Source: Pseudobacteroides cellulosolvens ATCC 35603 = DSM 2933
Lineage (GTDB): Bacteria; Bacillota; Clostridia; Acetivibrionales; DSM-2933
Direction of reading: 5' to 3'
DNA length: 64,000 nucleotides
Assembly (NCBI RefSeq): GCF_001262605.1
Contig: NZ_LGTC01000001.1
Coordinates: 1 to 64,000 of the forward strand
In this document: positions 9,771 to 18,581 of the stretch, piece by piece
Layout: each line of letters starts with the position of its first letter
Position numbering within the stretch: the first letter of the stretch is position 1
Translations under genes and position numbers: made by a program
The notes under the pieces: model-generated
Told to the model about the DNA's origin: nothing
Database searches by the model: none
Seen by the model: the letters and a program-made list of their open reading frames with translations, nothing else

Positions 9771-11273
9771 ATGAATAACATTAGTTCGGAAAATATTATA
9801 GAGATAAAAGGCATCAAAAAGTGCTTTGATGCCTTTGTTGCTGTTGAAGATTTCAACCTTGAAGTGAAAAAGGGAGAGTTTGTAACATTTTTGGGTCCTT
9901 CTGGGTGTGGCAAAACAACAATGCTGCGAATGATAGCGGGATTTGAACTGCCAACAGAAGGTCATATTCTTTTAAATGGGAAAGACATAAGCAGCCTACC
10001 TCCTAACAAAAGACCTATTAATACAGTGTTTCAGCGATATGCCTTATTTCCACATCTGAATGTTTTTGAGAATATTGCATTTGGTTTAAAAATGAAAATT
10101 GTAGAGGTAACATATAAAAATAAAAACGGAGATACAATTATTCGAAAAGAAAAATTATCTCGGACGGTAATCAGGGAGAAAGTGAAACGTGCACTGGAAA
10201 TAGTAGATTTGGAAGGTTTTGAAAAGCGAGATATTTCTACTCTTTCCGGTGGGCAGCAGCAGAGAATTGCTATTGCAAGAGCCATTGTAAATGAGCCGGA
10301 AATTTTGTTGTTGGATGAACCTCTTGGTGCTTTAGATTTAAAAATGCGTAAAGAAATGCAACTAGAACTAAAATCCATGCACGAAAAACTCGGCATTACT
10401 TTTATCTATGTAACCCATGATCAGGAAGAAGCACTTACCATGTCGGATAAGGTTGTAGTTATGTCCGATGGAATGATTCAGCAAGTTGGAACACCGGAAG
10501 CAATTTATAATGAACCGAATAATGTGTTTGTAGCGGACTTTATCGGGGAAAGTAATATTTTTGATGGAAAAATGTACGGTAATAAGATGGTTCATTTCTG
10601 TGGAGCTGAGTTTACATGCATGGATGATTTGCCTGTAGGCTCGGATGTTGATGTTGTTGTAAGACCTGAGGACGTAGAGATGACAACTATGGAGAAGGGA
10701 CAGATTAAAGGAACGGTAAGATCTGTTATTTTCAAGGGAATGCATTATGAGATTGCCGTTCAATCAGGGGACAATGAAATTTTGATAAAAAGCACCAAGA
10801 GTGCCGTTATAGGGGAATTGATTGGACTAAATATAGAACCGGACGGAATTCATGTCATTCATTCACAAACCAATATTAATGTTTATGACGGGACCCTTAC
10901 GGCAATCGATAAAGTGTCTTTTGCAGATGGGGAATTTGATTGCAATATTATGAAAATATTTCCAGGTGCTAAGATTGAAAATAATTCTTTAGTAGATAAG
11001 GATGGAAACAAGATCAATGTGAATGGAACTAAAGTGACGGTTAAGGTTTCTGTATCAGCACCTTCAATGAGTGATGATATTGATGCAGGTGGAACAAAGG
11101 GACATATTATATCTCTTATTTATAAAGGTGATCACTATCGTTACATAGCTCGTACAAAAAGTGGAGAAGACATTCATTTGCATGATCAAAGCTTGTGGAA
11201 TGAAAATGATTATGTCAGTATCATTATTCCAAAAGATAGTATTGAGTTGTCATTGAAAGCAGTGGAGGTGTAG
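9771..11273 (+). CDS. potA: Spermidine/putrescine ABC transporter ATPase PotA
   Basis: This is the ATPase that powers polyamine import with PotB, PotC and PotD. Visible motifs: Walker A GPSGCGKTT at residues 42-50, ABC signature LSGGQQQR near 158-165, Walker B ILLLDEP near 178-184, and the switch segment VTHDQEEA. At 500 residues it is much longer than a usual PotA (about 350-380). The extra length is C-terminal and seems to contain two TOBE-like modules: the usual one around residues 280-360, and a second after 370 with its own insert (DKVSFADGEFDCNIMKIF ... IISLIYKGDHYRYIA). First gene of the potABCD operon; its TAG overlaps the potB GTG by one base. Confidence 0.95.
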   Translation: MNNISSENIIEIKGIKKCFDAFVAVEDFNLEVKKGEFVTFLGPSGCGKTTMLRMIAGFELPTEGHILLNGKDISSLPPNKRPINTVFQRYALFPHLNVFENIAFGLKMKIVEVTYKNKNGDTIIRKEKLSRTVIREKVKRALEIVDLEGFEKRDISTLSGGQQQRIAIARAIVNEPEILLLDEPLGALDLKMRKEMQLELKSMHEKLGITFIYVTHDQEEALTMSDKVVVMSDGMIQQVGTPEAIYNEPNNVFVADFIGESNIFDGKMYGNKMVHFCGAEFTCMDDLPVGSDVDVVVRPEDVEMTTMEKGQIKGTVRSVIFKGMHYEIAVQSGDNEILIKSTKSAVIGELIGLNIEPDGIHVIHSQTNINVYDGTLTAIDKVSFADGEFDCNIMKIFPGAKIENNSLVDKDGNKINVNGTKVTVKVSVSAPSMSDDIDAGGTKGHIISLIYKGDHYRYIARTKSGEDIHLHDQSLWNENDYVSIIIPKDSIELSLKAVEV

Positions 11274-12070
11274 TGAATATGAAAGTTCATTTTTCACGTA
11301 AACAACTTTGTATTCCTTATGCAGTATTTCTGGCATGTTTTGTTATTGCTCCGCTTATTGTTATAGTTTATTATGCCTTTACAAACGGAGATGGCAGATT
11401 TACAATATCAAATTTAGCAGACTTTTTCACTAATAAAAATACAATTGGAACACTTTTTTACAGTGCTCTAATTTCAGTTACAACAACATGCATATGTCTT
11501 CTGATTGCATATCCTGTAGCGTACATACTTGCACGAAGCAAAATGAAGAAAAAAGCTGTATTACTAGCTATTTTTATAGTTCCTATGTGGATTAACTTTA
11601 CATTGCGAATATTAGCGTTAAAGGAAGTTCTCACCATGCTGGAAGGGAACCTTGCCTTTCATCCATTTTTAAACACAATAATAGGAATGACATATGATTT
11701 TTTACCTTTTATGATACTACCCTTGTATACAACTTTAATAAAACTGGACCATCATCTCTTAGAAGCTGGATATGATCTTGGTGCGAACAAAATTACTGCA
11801 TTTTTTAAAATTACACTTCCTCTATCAATTCCTGGAATTGTAAGTGGAGTTATGATGGTATTTCTTCCGGCAATGACCAATTACGTAATTCTAGACATGT
11901 TGTACAACAGCACATTTAACATGGGAAGTATGATTGGAAGCTATTTCAATGCATACAACTGGAATAGCGGAGCTATGATATCCATCGTGTTACTGATGAT
12001 CATTTTTGTCATAACCTGGGCGACGAAAGGTTTTGCTGAAAAGGAACCAGATAGAGAGGCAGTGCTATGA
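11273..12070 (+). CDS. potB: Spermidine/putrescine ABC transporter permease PotB
   Basis: A 265-residue inner-membrane permease with about six transmembrane helices. It carries the EAA loop that contacts the ATPase (LLEAGYDLGANKITAFFKI, roughly residues 165-185). The start is either the GTG at 11273, which overlaps the potA stop by one base, or the ATG at 11279; both keep the N-terminal charged segment before the first helix. Its stop overlaps the potC ATG by four bases (ATGA), typical of coupled translation. Confidence 0.93.
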   Translation: MNMKVHFSRKQLCIPYAVFLACFVIAPLIVIVYYAFTNGDGRFTISNLADFFTNKNTIGTLFYSALISVTTTCICLLIAYPVAYILARSKMKKKAVLLAIFIVPMWINFTLRILALKEVLTMLEGNLAFHPFLNTIIGMTYDFLPFMILPLYTTLIKLDHHLLEAGYDLGANKITAFFKITLPLSIPGIVSGVMMVFLPAMTNYVILDMLYNSTFNMGSMIGSYFNAYNWNSGAMISIVLLMIIFVITWATKGFAEKEPDREAVL

Positions 12071-12879
12071 TGAAGAAGATATTGAGTTCTGCTTGGCTTG
12101 GAATTGTTTTGCTGTTTATCTATTTTCCCATATTGGTACTCGTCGTTTATAGCTTTTTGGATACTCCTACAATTGGAGCATCAGGTAATTTTTCTATTCA
12201 AAATTATGTAAGGCTTTTTACCACACCAGAGTTAATTGAGATGATTTGGGGAACAATGTCACTGGCTTTGAAATGTGCTGTTATTTCTACAATTTTAGGA
12301 ACCATGGGAGCAATTGGCAGTTTTTATTCTAAAAAAATGATGAAAGGATTTGTGGCTGCATCCAATCAGATTCCTATTGTGAATGCGGATGTAGTAACCG
12401 GATTTTCTATCTGTGTTCTACTGATTGTTGTTTTTGGTATGGATAAAGACACATCCATTCCTTTACTAATAGGTCATGTTGTTTTGGCTACTCCATTTGT
12501 TTATCTTTCTGTTATGCCTAAATTGAAGCAAATGGATCATTCTCTTTATGAAGCAGCACTGGATTTAGGTGCAAGTGCTGCAAAGGCCCTTAGAAAAATT
12601 GTAATTCCACAGATTATTCCTGGGATTGTTTCAGGTTTTCTATTGGCTGTAACACTTTCTTTGGATGATTATTTCATTACTACCTATACAAAACCTGCAA
12701 CATTTAATACTATCAGTACTTATGTGGTTAATGCCACAAAAGGCTCCCAGACAGATATAAAAACCGCACTTTGGGCATTATCTACAGTGATATTTGTCGT
12801 TATACTTATTGCAGTACTGATTAGTAATTTTACTATCAATAGAAAGGCTGGTGAGAAGGATGGTAGAAATGAAATCTAA
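12067..12879 (+). CDS. potC: Spermidine/putrescine ABC transporter permease PotC
   Basis: A 270-residue second permease with about six membrane helices and an EAA loop (LYEAALDLGASAAKALRKI, near residues 160-180). It overlaps potB by four bases upstream and potD by 29 bases downstream. It pairs with PotB to form the channel for polyamines. No damage is seen. Confidence 0.93.
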   Translation: MMKKILSSAWLGIVLLFIYFPILVLVVYSFLDTPTIGASGNFSIQNYVRLFTTPELIEMIWGTMSLALKCAVISTILGTMGAIGSFYSKKMMKGFVAASNQIPIVNADVVTGFSICVLLIVVFGMDKDTSIPLLIGHVVLATPFVYLSVMPKLKQMDHSLYEAALDLGASAAKALRKIVIPQIIPGIVSGFLLAVTLSLDDYFITTYTKPATFNTISTYVVNATKGSQTDIKTALWALSTVIFVVILIAVLISNFTINRKAGEKDGRNEI

Positions 12880-14392
12880 TAGAAAAATATGGGGACATCC
12901 TTTGCTTTTCATATTATTAATTTCTTTGACAGTATTATTATCCGGAATGATACAAGTATCAATAGTGAATGCGGAAAGTAGCGATACTATTGTTCTGAAA
13001 ATAGGCAATTGGGAAGAATACATTGATCAAGGTGGCTGGGAAAGTGACGAAAACATAGACCTGGAAAATGAGACGATTACCAGTGAAAATGGGATGATTT
13101 CGGATTTCGAGGATTGGTATTATGCAACCTATAAAAAACATGTGAAAGTCGAATACTCCACTTTTGGTACCAATGAGGATTTATACAGCAAGCTTATTTT
13201 AGGAGAAACCTATGATCTTGTATGTCCCTCTGAATATATGTTTTCAAAGTTGATGAAAGAAGACATGCTTCAGCCTCTGTCAGCGGATTTTTTTGATTTA
13301 TCAAATGAGTATAATTATTACTCTAAAGGAGTATCTCCTTATATTAAAGGTATCTTTAACAGAAATAAAATGGACGGAAAAACCTGGAGTTCCTATGCTG
13401 CCGGATATATGTGGGGAACAATTGGGATAGTTTATAATCCTAAAAAGGTAAGCGAAGAAGATGCATCAACATGGTCGATTCTTGCAAATCCTAAATACGC
13501 AAAACGAGTAACTATTAAAGACAGTGCGAGAGAATCCTATTTCCCTACACTTGCTGTTTTAAATAAAAAATTATTGCTAAGTAAGGAGTTTAAAAGCAGT
13601 GTGGATTATTCGGAAAACTTAGCAAAGGTTCTAAATGATACCAGTCACCAAACTATTGCAAAAGCACAAGAACTATTGCGGGAAATCAAACAAAATGTAT
13701 ATTCTTTTGAAACTGACAGCGGTAAATCAGATATGGTTACAGGAAAAATTGTTGCTAATCTACAGTGGTCAGGAGACGCAGCGTATGCAATGGATCAAGC
13801 AGAAGATGACGGTTATTACCTGAATTATTCTGTTCCAAGGGAATGTACAAATCTATGGCTTGATGGGTGGGTAATGCTGAAGTCAGGAATCAAGGGTGAT
13901 CCTGTGAAACAGAAAGTGGCAGAAGCATTTATTAATTTTATATCAAGACCGGATAACGTAATTAGAAATATGAATTTTATCGGATATACTTCCAGTATTT
14001 CCGGTGGAGATAACACCTTGATTTATGAATATGTCAAATGGAAATTTGAAGCGGAAGATGAAAAAGACACAGTAGAATACCCATTGGGCTATTTCTTTAG
14101 TGGTGATAATAATGATCGAAAATATGTACTTACGGCATCAGCTGATCAGGTTAAGCGGCAACTGTTTGCTCAATATCCGCCTAAGGTTGTTATTGATCGG
14201 AGTGCAGTAATGGGGTATTTCCCAGATGATATTAATGAGAAACTGAATCAAATGTGGATTAATGTAAGGTGCTTTAATTTTGATCAGGTACCGAAGGCCA
14301 TCTGGCTAAAAGTACTTGCTGTCATTTCTATAGTTTTAATACTGACTTTTGCTCTTATTTATCGGGATAGAATATTCAGGAAACCTATATAA
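12851..14392 (+). CDS. potD: Polyamine-binding protein PotD with C-terminal membrane anchor
   Basis: A 513-residue extracellular solute-binding protein. An N-terminal hydrophobic segment (about residues 17-40) acts as signal or anchor, with no lipobox cysteine. The binding fold follows (IGNWEEYID, YDLVCPSEYMFSKLM, TWSSYAAGYMWGTIGIVYNP, NLQWSGDAAYAMDQA). Unlike a usual PotD (about 350 residues, lipid-anchored), it ends with a second hydrophobic helix (VLAVISIVLILTFALIYR) and a basic tail, so it is probably tethered to the membrane. Possible starts are the ATGs at 12851 and 12869. Last gene of potABCD. Confidence 0.9.
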   Translation: MRRMVEMKSNRKIWGHPLLFILLISLTVLLSGMIQVSIVNAESSDTIVLKIGNWEEYIDQGGWESDENIDLENETITSENGMISDFEDWYYATYKKHVKVEYSTFGTNEDLYSKLILGETYDLVCPSEYMFSKLMKEDMLQPLSADFFDLSNEYNYYSKGVSPYIKGIFNRNKMDGKTWSSYAAGYMWGTIGIVYNPKKVSEEDASTWSILANPKYAKRVTIKDSARESYFPTLAVLNKKLLLSKEFKSSVDYSENLAKVLNDTSHQTIAKAQELLREIKQNVYSFETDSGKSDMVTGKIVANLQWSGDAAYAMDQAEDDGYYLNYSVPRECTNLWLDGWVMLKSGIKGDPVKQKVAEAFINFISRPDNVIRNMNFIGYTSSISGGDNTLIYEYVKWKFEAEDEKDTVEYPLGYFFSGDNNDRKYVLTASADQVKRQLFAQYPPKVVIDRSAVMGYFPDDINEKLNQMWINVRCFNFDQVPKAIWLKVLAVISIVLILTFALIYRDRIFRKPI

Positions 14393-14417
14393 TCTGGATA
14401 TTTTAGAGTCGATTGAT

Positions 14418-14524
14418 ACTATATGAAAAGTGTTAGTAATCTTACATTTGTCAGAGCAAATAACGAACGCTTTTACGGGATTTGCGATAGACAAATGTAA
14501 AAGATTATTCACTTTTCATATAGT
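14418..14524. repeat. Nested palindromic repeat R2, copy a (MITE-like)
   Basis: A 107-nt near-palindrome: outer arms ACTATATGAAAAGTG and CACTTTTCATATAGT (15 of 15 complementary), middle arms around aatcttacatttgtc and gacaaatgtaaaagatt, and a centre containing aataacgaacgctttta. A second copy with the same centre and diverged arms is at 24666-24766. It lies just after potD and could act as a terminator, but the family relationship points to a small mobile or structured element. Confidence 0.8.
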
Positions 14525-14587
14525 CATGAATTCTGGTTAATGTATTGCTATTGTAAATGCAATAAAGTAAGGAAGGAGTGGTTTGGA

Positions 14588-14755
14588 ATGGCTCTTGAGA
14601 TTAAGCTTCCTGCTACTAAACCTAAAGATGTTTCAGAATTAACAGAATCTGAACTGGATGCGGAGTTAGAGAAAGGGTTTACAGATTTGGTGAAAGGTAA
14701 TATAAAACCTGCTTCGAAAGTATTTTCGGATATCCATAAGGATTACGGGATATGA
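14588..14755 (+). CDS. Small RelB-like antitoxin-type protein, no toxin partner
   Basis: A 55-residue protein whose ATG at 14588 follows the RBS aaggagtg. It contains LTESELDAELEKGFTDLVKGN and ends KVFSDIHKDYGI, reminiscent of the C-terminal half of RelB/DinJ-type antitoxins. No toxin gene lies next to it: downstream is only a frameshifted hypothetical on the other strand. I consider it an orphan antitoxin-like protein; the family call rests on pattern memory and is tentative. Confidence 0.5.
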   Translation: MALEIKLPATKPKDVSELTESELDAELEKGFTDLVKGNIKPASKVFSDIHKDYGI

Positions 14756-14791
14756 AATATAATATATTTTTAACCCCCCGAAGGCTTTATT

Positions 14792-15225
14792 TTAGTTATC
14801 ATTTTCTTTATATTGATTCACAAGTTTTTCAAACTTTTCTGTATATGATTTTATCTTTTCAGCATCTTTTATTGATGATAGGAACGGTTTCCTTTTCCCG
14901 CAAATAAGCACATCTTTGCCATCCATCAAACCATCTTCAAACTTTATGTAAGGTCTTAGTGCCCAGCCCTGAACATTAGGTAGTTTTGCGGTTAACCATG
15001 CTAATTGTTCTGTTGTGTATAAATTACTCCTAAAATCAAGTATTTCTAAACAAGCATTTTCGTATAAACGCTTATGTCTTCTTGTTTTACAGCTTTGCCG
15101 CCAAAATGGAATTCTTTTAGTTGTGAATTCTCTAAAGGATTTAAATCATCCAACATGCATGTATTCCATATGGCATTTCCAAAATAAAATCTTTCAAGAT
15201 TTGTAACTGTGATTGATATATTCAT
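14792..15225 (-). pseudogene. Frameshifted hypothetical protein
   Basis: On the minus strand an ATG at 15225 opens MNISITVTNLERFYFGNA. The frame is lost near 15050 and continues shifted (LEILDFRSNLYTTEQLAWL ... GWALRPYIKFEDGLMDGK) to the stop at 14792. About 145 codons in all with one frameshift. I do not recognise a domain. It is one of several decayed genes in element A. Confidence 0.6.
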
Positions 15226-15394
15226 ATATTCTCCTTGCTTTTATAATCTTGTACATGCTTCAGTTTAAAATCCAAGCCCTCATATGCCCTGATATGTAGG
15301 CCTATTTGAAGGACTACCCCAAAAATGGGTATAAAAATACCGTGATATAGCAACCACGGACGTCTTTGGGGATCGAAATCCAATTGTTGAAAAA

Positions 15395-15448
15395 TGGCAA
15401 AAACAAATCATGAAATTGCGGTGTTGTAAACACCATAATTTCCTAGAC
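15395..15448. repeat. Repeat R1, partial copy b (inverted)
   Basis: Read on the minus strand it starts gtctaggaaattatggtg, then aacaccgcaatttcatga, so the first hairpin of R1 is present with a weakened 3' arm and the second hairpin is degraded. It lies in the 690-nt gene-free stretch 15226-15911, between a decayed gene and the histidine kinase. Confidence 0.65.
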
Positions 15449-15488
15449 AATAAAAAAACACGATAACGTATCGCACTTATATAGCAAA

Positions 15489-15570
15489 ATTTAATATTGC
15501 TATCGGGAGACGGTTACTTTTCTGTATGGCCATAAGAACAGATACAGGCTCTTTTGGCCCAATATTAAAT
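15489..15570. ncRNA. Candidate structured RNA upstream of the histidine kinase
   Basis: A closing stem pairs tttaatattg with caatattaaa. Inside are a second stem ctgtat/atacag and a G-rich stretch gggagacgg. The fold is plausible by eye but matches no riboswitch consensus I know. It ends about 340 nt before the kinase start. It may equally be a mobile-element relic. Confidence 0.25.
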
Positions 15571-15911
15571 TATAAACTAAACACCTCAAAATTTATTGTT
15601 AGCCGCATTTCCAACACTCCTCTTCAGGTTGCATGGACGAACAGTTGACAAAGACAACGACCAGTCACCTGATTATTTAGGTTTAAAATGTAAGTACTAT
15701 ATTATGATATTATGGTATTAGCATGAATATCAATATGCGTAATATTATTGTTTTCATTTAAAATATTTGGTTAATTGAAACATATACTATTTGTTTCATC
15801 ATATTGCAATATATTGCAATAATGACAAATGACATGGCTTCTTAAATAGTATATACTTAGATATTGGGGATTTAAATATTATTTTATGGAGTAGCTTAAA
15901 GATAAATAATT

Positions 15912-17687
15912 ATGGAAATAAAAATTGTTTTAAACCTCAGGTCTGAGCTTTTATTGATTTCAATATTAACTACGCTGATTGGTATTCTGTTCCTAGCAAT
16001 TAATGCCAAACGGAATCGAGTTACTTATCTTTTTGGTGTTTTTCAATTTGCTGCTTTATTATGGTCCATTTTTGAATTTTTAGAAGTGTACTCAGGTGAT
16101 ACCAAAAGTAAATGGCTTGTGACACAGTTAAAATTTTTCCCTATATCTTTTGTTGGGGCAATTTGGTTAATATTTTCTTTATATTATTCTGAACAAAAGA
16201 TATTAAAAAACAAGAAGACAATACCTGTTCTTTTATTTACTCCAATTATATTTTATATTTTTTGTGTAACAAACAATTATCATTATCTTTATTTTAATGT
16301 TTTTAACTTTAATGTTACCGGTTTTGGGTACATATTTTGGATGCATGTTATTGAAAGTTATATTTATGTGCTGATTGGTATAGTTCTTCTTATCAAACAA
16401 AATTTCAAATTAAGTAAAGATACCAAGCAGATATTTATATCTATAGCAATGATTGTTCCATTAATAATAAATATATTGCATGTTATAAAAGTTATTTATA
16501 CTCCTTTTGATGTAACGCCTCTATTTTTTCCTTTATCTATGACAATATTTGCTATAGCCACATATCGCATGAATTTTCTCAATATATTGCCTTTTGCATA
16601 CAAAAGAATTTTTGAAAACTTGGAGGAGGCTGTTATTGTTGTTGACAATCAGAATAAAATTATAAATTTTAATGAAATCTTTAAAAATACATTTTCTAAG
16701 AAGTACGAATTTAATATTGATACGGATTTTAATATTTTTACACAAAGTATGAGATTAAATACAAAAAATAACCATGCTATTGAAAAGAGTTTGCGTATTT
16801 TGGAAGGTCATGAAGGTTTATTATTTGATGGCGAAATCGAGCTGGATATTCCGCAAAAAAGAGTTTTCCAATTGAAAGTTAGACGTATATTTGATAACAA
16901 TAAGGAATTAGCTGGAAGGTGTATTTTATTTCAAGACATTACTGAGTATAAGGAATTGATTGAAGACGTGGAATATAAAAATGAGGAATTAACGGCCATC
17001 AACGAGGAACTTACAACTGTTAATGAAGAACTGAACAAATACCTTTCCATTGTTGAAGAGCTTACTCTATCCAAAGAAAGAAACCGGATTGCACGGGAAG
17101 TTCACGATACGCTGGGCCACTCATTGACTATGATAATGATGATTACCAAAATTATTAAAGCCAATTTATCCGAAGATAAAAGGGTTGATGCTGTAAAACG
17201 GCTGGTTGATGTTGAAGAAATATCTCAGAATGCATTGTCTGAAATCAGAAATTCTATAAAAGGCTTGAGGCAGGAAGAAGAAAATAGCAGAGATATTGTT
17301 TATGCCATTGAAAAGATAATAAAATATTCTTCCAGCTCCAATGTTAAAATTGGCCTGGCGATTATGGGTCAGGAGTATTATCCGGATGTATTGAATTCAA
17401 GAAATATTGAAAAGCTTGTAGAAATAAGTTCCAAGGTTTGCAGAGAGGCTGTCACTAATGCCATTCGTCATGGTAAAGCTGGAGAAATAAGCATTTTTCT
17501 AAAGTTTTGTAATGATAAAATTAAAATTTATATTTTGGATAATGGTAACGGCTGCCAATCAATTAAAAAGGGATATGGTCTTATGGGTATGGAAGAAAGA
17601 GTAAAGGAAGCTGCAGGCACCATTGCATTTGGAGCAGGGGGAGAAATGGGTTTTAATATACATATTGAATTGCCATTGGAGGGCTAA
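15912..17687 (+). CDS. Membrane sensor histidine kinase (7TM-PAS-HisKA_3-HATPase)
   Basis: A 591-residue sensor kinase. Residues 1-225 hold about seven membrane helices of the histidine-kinase 7TM sensor type. A PAS domain follows at about 235-345 (NLEEAVIVVDNQNKIINFNE), then a coiled linker, the HisKA_3 box with phospho-acceptor His398 in REVHDTLGHSLT, and a HATPase domain with DNGNGCQSIKKGYGLMGM. The stop is 2 nt before the partner regulator, so the two form a NarX/NarL-type (DesK-like) system. The ligand is unknown. Confidence 0.93.
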   Translation: MEIKIVLNLRSELLLISILTTLIGILFLAINAKRNRVTYLFGVFQFAALLWSIFEFLEVYSGDTKSKWLVTQLKFFPISFVGAIWLIFSLYYSEQKILKNKKTIPVLLFTPIIFYIFCVTNNYHYLYFNVFNFNVTGFGYIFWMHVIESYIYVLIGIVLLIKQNFKLSKDTKQIFISIAMIVPLIINILHVIKVIYTPFDVTPLFFPLSMTIFAIATYRMNFLNILPFAYKRIFENLEEAVIVVDNQNKIINFNEIFKNTFSKKYEFNIDTDFNIFTQSMRLNTKNNHAIEKSLRILEGHEGLLFDGEIELDIPQKRVFQLKVRRIFDNNKELAGRCILFQDITEYKELIEDVEYKNEELTAINEELTTVNEELNKYLSIVEELTLSKERNRIAREVHDTLGHSLTMIMMITKIIKANLSEDKRVDAVKRLVDVEEISQNALSEIRNSIKGLRQEEENSRDIVYAIEKIIKYSSSSNVKIGLAIMGQEYYPDVLNSRNIEKLVEISSKVCREAVTNAIRHGKAGEISIFLKFCNDKIKIYILDNGNGCQSIKKGYGLMGMEERVKEAAGTIAFGAGGEMGFNIHIELPLEG

Positions 17688-17689
17688 AA

Positions 17690-18334
17690 GTGATAAAGGT
17701 TGTTTTGGTAGATGATCAGGAGATTTTCCTAAATGCACTGAAAATAATGATTGAGTCGGATGATGAGATAGTTGTTGCAGGCACTGCAAAAAATGGCTAT
17801 GAGGGAGCGGAGATTTGCCGAAGACTAGATCCGGATGTTATTTTAATGGACATAATGATGCCGATTTATGATGGAGTAAAAGGTGTTGAACTTATTAAAG
17901 AGTTTAATAGTAAAGCAAAAGTAATTATGTTAACTACCCTGGATGATGATGCACATGTTTATCAGTCATTAAAAAAAGGTGCTGATGGGTATGTCTTAAA
18001 AAATACAGGCGATAAAGAATTAATTAAAGTAATCAAAGCTGCTGCTGCTGGTTTTAGCATAATACAGCAAAAGATCTTTGAACAATATAAGGAAAAGCAG
18101 CACATACCTGAAAAATATATTTTAAAAACGGAAGAATCCAATATTAAGCTCACTGAAAGAGAAAAAGAGGTACTAAGTCTTATTGTGGATGGTATGTCAA
18201 ACAGAGATATTGCTGCGAAACTTTTTCTGGTTGAAGGCCGAGTAAAAAATATAGTTTCTTCATTGCTTTCAAAATTGGACGTTGTAGACCGTACCCAATT
18301 GGCTGTTTATGCCATAAAACATAATATTGTATAA
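17690..18334 (+). CDS. NarL/FixJ-family response regulator
   Basis: 214 residues from a GTG. The receiver domain (1-120) has the acidic pair D8-D9, phospho-acceptor D54 in ILMDIMMP, and conserved T and K positions (MLTTLDDD, YVLKNTG). A LuxR-type helix-turn-helix is at about 150-207 (LTEREKEVLSLIVDGMSNRDIAAKLF). It is the cognate partner of the upstream kinase. Its targets are not apparent; the lipase and transporter genes nearby are candidates only by position. Confidence 0.94.
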   Translation: MIKVVLVDDQEIFLNALKIMIESDDEIVVAGTAKNGYEGAEICRRLDPDVILMDIMMPIYDGVKGVELIKEFNSKAKVIMLTTLDDDAHVYQSLKKGADGYVLKNTGDKELIKVIKAAAAGFSIIQQKIFEQYKEKQHIPEKYILKTEESNIKLTEREKEVLSLIVDGMSNRDIAAKLFLVEGRVKNIVSSLLSKLDVVDRTQLAVYAIKHNIV

Positions 18335-18502
18335 TATCAAAATCAGTATAGTTAATAATAATTATTATTAATGATATTTTATAGCGGATTAAGGGTGCTG
18401 TTGCACTACAATAGTGAAACAACTCCCTTAAACCTTTCTTTGAGTAATAACAGACATTTAAGTGTGATAATAAAATTACTTCCAATATACATTCTGTTAA
18501 AA

Positions 18503-18560
18503 TTTAAGTTCCTATGTTGAATTAACTCGTCAACGCCTGCACAAAAGCGGAAGTAATCTT
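18503..18560. repeat. Hairpin repeat R3, copy b (partial)
   Basis: The sequence from aagttcctatgttgaa through actcgtcaacgcctgc to aagcggaagtaa matches the repeat at 50857-50926 (gttgacttagctcgtcaac, aagcggaagtta). The 5' arm is eroded, so the long stem is weaker. It lies between the convergent response regulator and lipase genes, where a terminator would be expected. Confidence 0.6.
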
Positions 18561-18581
18561 ATATTCGTGCCTGAATCTACA

